DNA from: Chitinophaga pinensis
GTDB lineage: Bacteria; Bacteroidota; Bacteroidia; Flavobacteriales; Flavobacteriaceae
Assembly: GCA_943324925.2 (NCBI GenBank)
Contig: CALPNL020000151.1
Span: 1-5,031, forward strand
Length of the DNA: 5,031 nucleotides
Reading direction: 5' to 3'
Shown here in pieces: positions 1-5,031 of the stretch (positions within the stretch are counted from its first letter, which is position 1; each line of letters opens with the position of its first letter). The notes under the pieces are model-generated. The model was not told the DNA's origin and searched no databases. It was given only the letters and a program-made list of their open reading frames with translations. The position numbers were made by a program, and so were the translations under genes.

Positions 1-210
1 GATGAAATGTTGAATAATCCTCCGAAATTATTTATTTGTGGGCATTCCCATATATTAAAAGTAATGTTTGATAAAAAACACGATTTTTTGCATATGAATC
101 CGGGAGCGGCTGGAATTAGTGGTTTTCACCAAATGCGAACCATGCTAAGATTTGAAATTGTGGGAGAAAAAATTATAAATTTGGAAATTATTGAAATCGG
201 GAAGAAATAG
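1..210 (+). CDS. Metallophosphoesterase, YfcE-like family (C-terminal part, 5' end outside window)
   Basis: The reading frame is open from the first base and runs 69 codons to a TAG stop, so only the C-terminal part of the protein is here. The ATG at position 7 is not a credible start because the coding sequence enters from the left. The fragment shows FICGHSH (fragment residues 11-17), a version of the GHTH metal-ligand motif of calcineurin-like phosphoesterases, and then MNPGAAG (32-38), matching the NPGS-type turn after it in YfcE/MJ0936 proteins. Known members are small cytoplasmic metal-dependent phosphodiesterases of about 160-180 residues, so more than half of the protein is probably missing. 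The two histidines should coordinate one metal of the dinuclear site; the other ligands lie upstream. The substrate cannot be told from this fragment. The gene is convergent with the DUF4293 gene and shares its terminator. Confidence 0.85.
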   Translation, partial: DEMLNNPPKLFICGHSHILKVMFDKKHDFLHMNPGAAGISGFHQMRTMLRFEIVGEKIINLEIIEIGKK

Positions 211-261
211 CTACTGAACCACAGATCTACTTTGTAAACTTGGGAAAAAAAATAATAAACG

Positions 262-292
262 AAAAAAAACCCAAACTTTCGTTCGGGTTTTT
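262..292. terminator. Bidirectional intrinsic terminator between convergent genes
   Basis: A 7-bp stem (270-276 with 281-287) closes a 4-nt loop and is flanked by eight A on the left and five T on the right. Read on the minus strand, the stem is CCCGAAC/GTTTGGG with one G-U wobble, a GAAA (GNRA) tetraloop and a tail of eight T, so it is a strong terminator 35 nt after the DUF4293 stop. Read on the plus strand, the wobble becomes an A-C mismatch and the tail is TTTTTC, so termination of the phosphoesterase transcript is likely but weaker. Confidence 0.85.
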
Positions 293-321
293 CTTCGCAT
301 TAATAAACTAAGTTTATAGGT

Positions 322-735
322 TTATCGTAAACGATCAGCAGATTTTACGAGATCTTCATCCTTCTTGATGGCTCTATTGGCCAAAGCCAAGAAAACGATA
401 GCAACAATAGGAAGGAACATCCCAATACCTTTCTCAGAAACTTGAACAGCTTCTCCAGATAAATTTAGCGAGCGATATACAAATAATCCTAATAAAATTA
501 AATTCAATATGATAGTCAATCTGTTAAGCACAAATTGATGCTGTCTTTTTTTAAAATATAGTATACTAATTAAAGTTAATGCAGTTGACAATCCAAAAAT
601 TATAGTATAAACCGAATCGCTCATAAATCGAAACTCTTTGCCGTTCGTAGTTGTCCAAAGTGGAAAAACGAATGGAAGTGCTCCCAAAATTACTAAAGCA
701 ATTAATAAATAAATCGTTTGAATTCTTTGAATCAT
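322..735 (-). CDS. DUF4293 family four-helix membrane protein
   Basis: This encodes a 137-residue integral membrane protein of unknown function, recognised as a DUF4293 family member by its overall sequence, including the start MIQRIQTIYLL and the tail LANRAIKKDEDLVKSADRLR. Four hydrophobic segments are visible at about residues 7-27, 41-61, 70-90 and 104-121. They are joined by a polar loop after helix 1 (TTTNGKEFRF), a basic loop after helix 2 (FKKRQHQ) and a polar loop before helix 4. The charged C-terminus is probably cytoplasmic by the positive-inside rule. No catalytic motif is visible. The length fits a complete family member. The gene has no Shine-Dalgarno sequence and a perfect TAnnTTTG element 18 nt before the ATG, giving a leader of only about a dozen bases. 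It is transcribed divergently from rho; whether this reflects a functional link is unknown. Confidence 0.85.
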   Translation of the reverse strand: MIQRIQTIYLLIALVILGALPFVFPLWTTTNGKEFRFMSDSVYTIIFGLSTALTLISILYFKKRQHQFVLNRLTIILNLILLGLFVYRSLNLSGEAVQVSEKGIGMFLPIVAIVFLALANRAIKKDEDLVKSADRLR

Positions 736-753
736 TGTTTTAAATTGTCAAAA

Positions 754-784
754 CAAAATTATTAATTAAAAATATAAAAAACAC
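754..784 (-). promoter_or_regulatory. Predicted Bacteroidota-type promoter of the DUF4293 gene
   Basis: On the minus strand the sequence TAATTTTG (plus-strand 761 down to 754) matches the -7 consensus TAnnTTTG exactly. The -33 position holds AGTG (785-782) with a 20-nt spacer, a partial match to TTTG. The predicted transcription start is near 747, leaving a very short AT-rich leader before the ATG at 735. The consensus is that known for Bacteroides and Flavobacterium; the assignment here is by inspection only. Confidence 0.55.
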
Positions 785-814
785 TATGATTATTAATAAT
801 ATTTTGTATTATTG
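785..814 (+). promoter_or_regulatory. Candidate promoter of rho (weak match)
   Basis: TATTATTG at 807-814 fits TAnnTTTG at five of the six fixed positions. TATG at 785-788 fits the TTTG -33 element at three of four, with an 18-nt spacer. Transcription would start near 821 and give a leader of about 95 nt. This is the best candidate I found on the plus strand in the intergenic region, but in DNA this AT-rich such matches arise easily. Another possible -7 element is ATCCTTTG at 838-845, which lacks a well-placed -33. Confidence 0.3.
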
Positions 815-855
815 CACAACAAATACGTAAGTACTTCATCCTTTGGAGATTTCAG

Positions 856-916
856 TTAAAAAAAATCACACATTCTTTATTTATTATTCCACAACAATTA
901 ATTCAAATAACATTTT
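856..916 (+). promoter_or_regulatory. G-free 5' leader of rho, no Shine-Dalgarno
   Basis: The 61 bases directly before the rho ATG contain no G at all on the coding strand, with ten C and the rest A and T. The RNA therefore cannot form G-C or G-U pairs within this stretch and should be nearly unstructured. It also cannot contain a Shine-Dalgarno sequence, in keeping with the SD-independent initiation usual in Bacteroidota. Unstructured RNA with more C than G is the kind of RNA that Rho binds, so this leader could be a site for autoregulation; that is inference. Confidence 0.4.
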
Positions 917-2617
917 ATGTTTGAGATTTCTGTATTAAAAGAAATGAAGCTTTCTGAGCTTCAAGAAATTGCGAAAGCAGCCAAAATTACCAAAATTACC
1001 GGTGTTAAAAAAGAAGCATTAATTAATGAGATTTTAGAGGTTCAATCTTCATTTTCCGAAGGAAGTTCTAAAGAGAATTCTGATAAAACTAATGATTCCA
1101 AGCCTAAAAGAGCTAGAATTTCTGTAAACAAAAAAGCAGAACCGATAACTATATTAGCCGAAACATCCGAACAAATAGAAGACATTAAGGATGTGGAAAA
1201 AGTAGAAGTTCCTACTGAAAATTTAAAAGAACGAAAAGTTATTAAGTTTAAAAAAGCAGATTTTGAGGCTAAAGTTGCCGCTAAGGCAGCAATTGAAACT
1301 TCCTCTGAAAATAGTGATGCGGAAGTTAATGGTGAAGAAGCTCCGGTGGAACGACCTAAAAATCCGAATCAGAAGCAAAATCCGAATCAAAACCCGAATC
1401 AAAAGCAAAACCCAAATCAGAATCCAAATCAAGCTCCTAACGGAAATGTAAATCCAAATTTTAAAGGCAAAAAAAGTAATTTTGGTCATTCCGACTTTGA
1501 ATTCGATGGAATTATAGAAAGTGAAGGGGTTTTAGAAATGATGTCGGAGGGTTATGGTTTTTTACGTTCCTCGGATTATAACTATTTAGCTTCTCCTGAT
1601 GATATTTATTTATCAACTTCACAAGTTAGATTATTTGGTTTAAAAACCGGAGACACTGTAAAAGGAGTAGTTCGTCCTCCAAAAGAAGGGGAGAAATTTT
1701 TTCCGTTGGTTAAAATATTAAAAATAAACGGTCATGATCCACAAGTGGTTCGCGATCGTGTTTCATTTGAGCATTTAACACCAGTTTTCCCTTCTGAAAA
1801 ATTCAGAATTGCAGAAAAACAAAGTACCATATCAACAAGAATTATTGATTTATTTTCTCCAATTGGAAAAGGGCAACGTGGAATGATTGTGGCGCAACCA
1901 AAAACGGGTAAAACCATGTTATTGAAAGACATAGCTAATGCGATTGCTGCCAATCATCCGGAGGTTTATTTAATAGTACTATTAATAGATGAGCGTCCTG
2001 AGGAAGTTACAGATATGCAACGAAGTGTTCGTGGAGAAGTTATTGCTTCCACTTTTGATAGAGAGCCACAAGAACACGTTAAAATTGCCAATATAGTTTT
2101 AGAAAAAGCAAAGAGATTAGTAGAATGTGGCCATGATGTGGTTGTATTATTGGATTCAATTACTCGTTTAGCCCGTGCTTATAATACGGTACAACCCGCT
2201 TCAGGAAAAGTATTAAGTGGTGGTGTAGATGCGAATGCTTTACAAAAACCAAAACGTTTCTTTGGTGCAGCTCGTAATGTTGAAAATGGGGGTTCTTTAA
2301 GTATTATTGCCACAGCACTTACAGAAACAGGCTCTAAAATGGACGAAGTTATTTTCGAAGAATTTAAAGGTACAGGAAATATGGAATTGCAATTGGATAG
2401 AAAAATTGCCAACAAACGTATTTTCCCAGCGATTGATTTAACGTCTTCAAGTACGCGTCGAGATGACTTATTGTTAGATGAAAACACGCTACAACGTATG
2501 TGGATTATGAGAAAGTATCTTTCTGATATGAATCCGGTGGAGGCGATGGATTTTATAAACGACCGATTTAAAAAAACAAAGAACAATGAAGAATTTCTTA
2601 TTTCTATGAATAATTAA
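917..2617 (+). CDS. rho: Transcription termination factor Rho (ATP-dependent RNA helicase) with long disordered insertion
   Basis: Rho is a hexameric RNA-dependent ATPase that loads on unstructured C-rich RNA and pulls transcripts out of RNA polymerase. The start MFEISVLKEMKLSELQEIAK is the typical beginning of the N-terminal Rho helical domain (residues 1-42). Residues about 44-193 are an extra low-complexity, highly charged insert ending in an NPNQ repeat. The cold-shock-like RNA-binding domain covers about 198-275 (GYGFLRSSDYNYL 212-224, RPPKEGEKFF 253-262). The ATPase domain follows: Walker A QPKTGKT 327-333, IDERPEEVTD 357-366 with catalytic Glu359, Walker B VVVLLD 408-413, Q-loop region SGGVDANALQ 434-443, R-loop KGTGN 484-488, and arginine finger R514 in SSTRRDD. 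Every motif needed for function is present. E. coli Rho has 419 residues; the 566 here are explained by the insert. The gene is monocistronic as seen, with a terminator 27 nt after the stop. Confidence 0.98.
   Translation: MFEISVLKEMKLSELQEIAKAAKITKITGVKKEALINEILEVQSSFSEGSSKENSDKTNDSKPKRARISVNKKAEPITILAETSEQIEDIKDVEKVEVPTENLKERKVIKFKKADFEAKVAAKAAIETSSENSDAEVNGEEAPVERPKNPNQKQNPNQNPNQKQNPNQNPNQAPNGNVNPNFKGKKSNFGHSDFEFDGIIESEGVLEMMSEGYGFLRSSDYNYLASPDDIYLSTSQVRLFGLKTGDTVKGVVRPPKEGEKFFPLVKILKINGHDPQVVRDRVSFEHLTPVFPSEKFRIAEKQSTISTRIIDLFSPIGKGQRGMIVAQPKTGKTMLLKDIANAIAANHPEVYLIVLLIDERPEEVTDMQRSVRGEVIASTFDREPQEHVKIANIVLEKAKRLVECGHDVVVLLDSITRLARAYNTVQPASGKVLSGGVDANALQKPKRFFGAARNVENGGSLSIIATALTETGSKMDEVIFEEFKGTGNMELQLDRKIANKRIFPAIDLTSSSTRRDDLLLDENTLQRMWIMRKYLSDMNPVEAMDFINDRFKKTKNNEEFLISMNN
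1361..1432 (+). repeat. In-frame tandem repeat in rho encoding NPNQ(KQ) units
   Basis: Two 30-bp units (1361-1390 and 1391-1420) each encode NPNQKQNPNQ, followed by a 12-bp partial unit encoding NPNQ, so Rho residues 149-172 are five NPNQ motifs, two of them extended by KQ. The units differ at silent positions (CCG/CCA, AAT/AAC, CAG/CAA) while the peptide is unchanged, so the protein repeat is kept although the DNA copies have diverged. The repeat lies at the end of the disordered insert, before an Asn- and Lys-rich segment that leads into the RNA-binding domain. Confidence 0.9.
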
Positions 2618-2638
2618 TCTTATGAAATTTTATATAAT

Positions 2639-2670
2639 AAAAAACTCCGATGAAAATCGGAGTTTTTTTT
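2639..2670. terminator. Bidirectional intrinsic terminator between rho and the nuclease gene
   Basis: ACTCCGA (2644-2650) pairs perfectly with TCGGAGT (2657-2663) around a 6-nt loop, and flanking A and T runs can extend the stem to 12 bp. On the plus strand seven T follow the core stem, 27 nt after the rho stop. On the minus strand the stem is followed by a T-rich tail (TTTTTATTATATA), 23 nt after the nuclease stop. One hairpin therefore serves both convergent genes. Confidence 0.9.
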
Positions 2671-2686
2671 ATGAAGTAATTCTAAA

Positions 2687-3781
2687 TTAATTGATACTAA
2701 TTTTCTTAGTAACAGAATTATTATTGGATATCAATTTTAATAAATAAAAACCTTTAGGTAAATTATCAATAGTATAGTTTTCATTATTTTTAATAGGATT
2801 TTTGAAATCATTTATCAATTGTCCATTGATAGAAATCAATTGGATTGCATCAATTTTAGAAATTGTATTAATAGAGATAGATCCGTTATTTGTAGGGTTT
2901 GGGTAAATTGAAATTGAATTTTCTAATTCAAATGAACTATTTCCTAACGAACTATTCCAAATTGCAGCAACATATTCTGGATGATCAATATAAGGGTTTC
3001 TGTTTCCTTGAAACGTATATACCGCATTATTTTTAGCAACTTCATAAGGACTTACAGGGTCAAGATTATTCCAAGTAACTAAAATATTGGTGAATGTATT
3101 GGTAAAAACTTGGGTGGAAGTCCCATTGAACATGGTATAGTTCCATGATGTAATTTGATCTTCATATCTAGTAGCAAAATACAACAAACATCTAGCGATA
3201 TCTCCTTTAAATTCATCCAAAGGTTCAAAAACGGTCCCCACATAACCAGCAGCATAACCTGAATTGGTATTGCTTCCAAGTTTAGAACCATTAGTTGAGG
3301 TCCATGAAGCCACATTAACTTTACCATATGGGAAATCGTTTCTAACTCCATTTACTTTTCCATCGGTTGGTAAAACAAAATGAGCATCAGAATACATTGG
3401 ATAGGCAGAAGCCCACACCGATTGTGGTAAAGTATGTTCCCTATTGTAGCAATCACCTTCATTCGTATAATTTCCACATTGTTGAGTAGTTGCTGAAAAA
3501 TTATAGCTATCTGGCCCTGTTGGTTTTTCAGAATAGATATCTAAAAGTGTATTATCATTTTCATAATAACGATCTCTAAAGGCGCTTTGAGTGAACAAAG
3601 TCCATAAACCACCGTAATTTGAAGAAGAGGTCAATGAGTTAGTATTGTTTTTAATGATATTAAAAAGCTGTGTTTTTAATGTATATCCAGTTCCAGTTGC
3701 CGAGTTGTAATACCCTTGAGGTATTTGTGCATAACTGTTTAGAAAAAAAAATACAGATAAGAAAGTGAAAAATTGTTTCAT
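2687..3781 (-). CDS. Secreted endonuclease I family nuclease with T9SS sorting domain
   Basis: This is a 364-residue exported nuclease of the endonuclease I family (EndA, Vvn and Bacillus extracellular nuclease relatives), which cut DNA and often RNA non-specifically using a His-Me finger site. A signal peptide covers residues 1-18 (hydrophobic core FFTFLSVFFFL, likely cut after SYA). The catalytic domain spans about 20-280: NREHTLPQS 113-121, with Glu115 as metal ligand and His116 as general base by homology; MYSDAHFVLPTDGKVNGVR 129-147, with Asn144 as second metal ligand; FEPLDEFKGDIAR 185-197; and NRNPYIDHPE 260-269. Cys101 and Cys111 could form a disulfide. Residues about 289-364 (SIYPNPTNNG through KKISIN) are a type A T9SS C-terminal sorting domain, so the enzyme should cross the outer membrane and be released or anchored at the surface. 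It probably degrades external nucleic acids for nutrients. It is downstream of the methyltransferase gene on the same strand but has its own promoter. Confidence 0.93.
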   Translation of the reverse strand: MKQFFTFLSVFFFLNSYAQIPQGYYNSATGTGYTLKTQLFNIIKNNTNSLTSSSNYGGLWTLFTQSAFRDRYYENDNTLLDIYSEKPTGPDSYNFSATTQQCGNYTNEGDCYNREHTLPQSVWASAYPMYSDAHFVLPTDGKVNGVRNDFPYGKVNVASWTSTNGSKLGSNTNSGYAAGYVGTVFEPLDEFKGDIARCLLYFATRYEDQITSWNYTMFNGTSTQVFTNTFTNILVTWNNLDPVSPYEVAKNNAVYTFQGNRNPYIDHPEYVAAIWNSSLGNSSFELENSISIYPNPTNNGSISINTISKIDAIQLISINGQLINDFKNPIKNNENYTIDNLPKGFYLLKLISNNNSVTKKISIN

Positions 3782-3802
3782 AAATTAATTTTAATAGTAT
3801 AA

Positions 3803-3835
3803 CAAATTTAATCTAAAATTAGATACAAAAACAGT
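3803..3835 (-). promoter_or_regulatory. Predicted promoter of the endonuclease gene
   Basis: On the minus strand TAAATTTG (3810 down to 3803) matches the -7 consensus TAnnTTTG exactly. Two -33 candidates exist: ACTG (3835-3832) with a 21-nt spacer in the normal range, and a full TTTG (3829-3826) with a short 15-nt spacer. Transcription would start near 3796, about 15 nt before the ATG at 3781. The leader is AT-rich and has no Shine-Dalgarno sequence. This supports independent transcription of the nuclease despite the same-strand methyltransferase gene upstream. Confidence 0.5.
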
Positions 3836-3856
3836 ATTTGCAAATTTTAAATCTTA

Positions 3857-3876
3857 AGGTTTACTTAAAGTAACCT
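3857..3876. repeat. Imperfect inverted repeat after the methyltransferase stop
   Basis: The 20 bases form two arms, GGTTTACTT and AAGTAACC with one extra T, around a single central A; the inner part TTACTT-A-AAGTAA is perfect. It begins about 10 nt after the methyltransferase TAG on the minus strand. As RNA it could form a 7-bp stem with a bulged A, but no T run follows on the minus strand, so it is at best a weak terminator or an RNA 3'-end stabiliser. It could also be an operator just upstream of the nuclease promoter. Confidence 0.3.
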
Positions 3877-3885
3877 ATTTATTTT

Positions 3886-5031
3886 CTATGAATTTCGCTC
3901 TAGTAAAGCCATGTAAAATCCATCAAAACCGGATTCTGAAGCTAAAATTTTAGTGTCTTTTAGAAATTTAAAATTCTTACCCATTTCGGTATTTTTTAAA
4001 AAGTTTTGTACTTGCTCCTGGTTCTCAGAAGGTAATACTGAGCAGGTAGCGTAAACTAATTTACCTCCTGGTTTTACAATTCTAGAGTAACTTTCAAGAA
4101 CTTCAGCCTGTACTTTTCTAATGTTAACGATAAATTCAGGTTGAAGTTTCCATTTTGCATCAGGATTTCTTTTCAAGACTCCTAAACCACTACAAGGGGC
4201 ATCAATTAAAACACGATCGGCTTTTTCTTGAAGTTTTTTAATCACTTTTGTAGAATCTATTATTCGGTATTCAATATTAAAAGCACCATTCCTTTTAGCT
4301 CTTAATTTTAATTGCTTTAATTTACTTTCATATAAATCCATAGCAATTAATTGGCCTTTATTTTCCATTAGAGAGGCGAGGTGAAGTGTTTTTCCTCCAG
4401 CTCCTGCGCAAGTGTCAACCACTCTCATTCCTGGTTGTACATCTAAAAATGCGGCAACTAATTGGGAGTTAGCATCTTGAACTTCAAACATTCCCTCTTT
4501 AAAGGCATCGGTCATAAATACGTTGGCTCTTTCTTTTAAAACTAATGCATCAGGCTGTTCTTTCAAGAAAGTAGTTTCTATATCTAAATCCATTAATAAA
4601 GAATGTAGTTTTTCACGAGTAGTTTTTAAGGTGTTTACACGTAAAATAACTTTTGCAGGTTGGTTTTGCGCAGTTATTTCAGTAGACCATACTTTTTCAC
4701 CCAATTCTTTTACACCCAATTCATCCATCCAATCCGGGATCGATTCTTTTAAAGCTCTAATTTTTGATAATTCGTCGAAACGACCTTTAATTTTTCTTTC
4801 TGGGGTTCCTTCTAATTGTCTCCAATCTGGAATAGGATAGCCTCTTAAAACTGCCCATACAGAAAACATTCTCCAAATATTATCTCTGTCGAAAGGCTCT
4901 TTTACTTCAGCAATTTCAGCGTAAAGTCTTTTCCAACGAACTATTTCGTAGATAGTTTCAGCAACAAACTTTCGATCGGAACTTCCCCATCGTTTATCTT
5001 TTTTTAAAGCTCTCGCCACTACTTTATCAGC
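3886..5031 (-). CDS. RsmB/NOP family RNA cytosine-5 methyltransferase (5' end outside window)
   Basis: This SAM-dependent enzyme of the RsmB/RsmF/NOP2 family transfers a methyl group to C5 of a cytosine in RNA. The frame is open to the right edge, so 381 codons are visible and the start lies outside. The GTG at 5019-5017 is an internal Val codon, since conserved-looking sequence (ADKVVARALK) continues upstream of it. Numbering from the edge codon, a helical N-terminal region contains WGSSDRKFVAETIYEIVRW (15-33), resembling the NusB-like region of RsmB proteins. The linker motif LRVNTLK is at 130-136, the SAM-binding motif DTCAGAGGKT at 206-215, DAPCSGLG at 277-284 with Cys280 (product release), and YATCSVLPSENQ at 327-338 with Cys330 as the likely catalytic nucleophile. 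Both cysteines of the family are present. The target is probably 16S rRNA, but sequence alone does not distinguish RsmB-like from other rRNA or tRNA specificity. Confidence 0.9.
   Translation of the reverse strand, partial: ADKVVARALKKDKRWGSSDRKFVAETIYEIVRWKRLYAEIAEVKEPFDRDNIWRMFSVWAVLRGYPIPDWRQLEGTPERKIKGRFDELSKIRALKESIPDWMDELGVKELGEKVWSTEITAQNQPAKVILRVNTLKTTREKLHSLLMDLDIETTFLKEQPDALVLKERANVFMTDAFKEGMFEVQDANSQLVAAFLDVQPGMRVVDTCAGAGGKTLHLASLMENKGQLIAMDLYESKLKQLKLRAKRNGAFNIEYRIIDSTKVIKKLQEKADRVLIDAPCSGLGVLKRNPDAKWKLQPEFIVNIRKVQAEVLESYSRIVKPGGKLVYATCSVLPSENQEQVQNFLKNTEMGKNFKFLKDTKILASESGFDGFYMALLERNS

Noticed and set aside
786..830. 14-codon small open frame (MIINNILYYCTTNT) upstream of rho, considered as a leader peptide
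   Set aside because: No ribosome binding signal, no regulatory codon run, and it overlaps the candidate rho promoter so it may not be transcribed.
845..850. GGAGAT resembling a Shine-Dalgarno sequence
   Set aside because: No start codon follows at a suitable distance; the rho ATG is about 66 nt further on.
1263..1451. 62-codon open frame on the plus strand in another frame of rho
   Set aside because: Its repetitive Ile/Lys/Arg product comes from reading the NPNQ repeat out of frame; rho covers it fully.
1223..1489. 88-codon open frame on the minus strand inside rho
   Set aside because: It is antisense to the low-complexity insert of rho; its Ile/Leu/Arg-rich product is simply the complement of the Asn/Lys/Gln repeats. 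No start context or family resemblance.
2179..2586. 135-codon minus-strand open frame over the 3' half of rho
   Set aside because: It overlaps the highly conserved Rho ATPase domain, and its product resembles no family I know.
4523..4840. 105-codon plus-strand open frame over the methyltransferase gene
   Set aside because: Antisense shadow of a well-supported gene, without recognisable domains or promoter.
5017..5019. GTG as the start of the methyltransferase
   Set aside because: The frame stays open to the window edge and the upstream residues ADKV fit the family's N-terminal helix, so the true start is outside.
1..5031. Mobile element, CRISPR array, prophage, toxin-antitoxin or defence cassette
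   Set aside because: No transposase, integrase, direct-repeat array, tRNA or attachment-site-like duplication is visible; all genes look like resident flavobacterial genes of similar composition.

Overview
This window looks like ordinary chromosomal core sequence from a member of the Flavobacteriia (Bacteroidota), probably Flavobacterium or a close relative. Four things point there. The DNA is strongly AT-rich. The start codons have no Shine-Dalgarno sequence. TAnnTTTG-type -7 promoter elements lie before at least two genes. The secreted nuclease ends in a type IX secretion (T9SS) C-terminal sorting domain, a system confined to this phylum. The Rho protein also carries the long disordered insertion common in Bacteroidota.

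Layout from left to right: (1) the 3' end of a YfcE-like metallophosphoesterase gene (+), cut by the window edge; (2) a hairpin terminator shared with (3) a convergent gene for a small four-helix membrane protein of the DUF4293 family (-); (4) a 181-bp divergent intergenic region with a good promoter for the DUF4293 gene, a weaker candidate for rho, and a 61-nt G-free stretch directly before the rho start; (5) rho (+), 566 codons, with all catalytic motifs intact and a roughly 150-residue disordered insert containing an Asn-Pro-Asn-Gln repeat; (6) a second terminator shared with (7) a convergent gene for a secreted endonuclease I family nuclease (-), which has its own promoter; (8) an RsmB/NOP-type RNA m5C methyltransferase gene (-), whose first codons lie beyond the right edge.

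The genes do not form one pathway. Rho (transcription termination) and the RsmB-like enzyme (RNA modification) are housekeeping functions. The endonuclease is an exported enzyme for nucleic acid degradation or phosphate and nucleotide scavenging. The phosphoesterase and the DUF4293 protein are conserved genes of poorly defined role. Both convergent gene pairs end at compact bidirectional hairpins. I see no mobile element, CRISPR array, tRNA, rRNA or defence cassette, and nothing that amounts to a new system. The points most worth a second look are the Rho insertion with its peptide repeat and the G-free rho leader, which could allow autoregulation.
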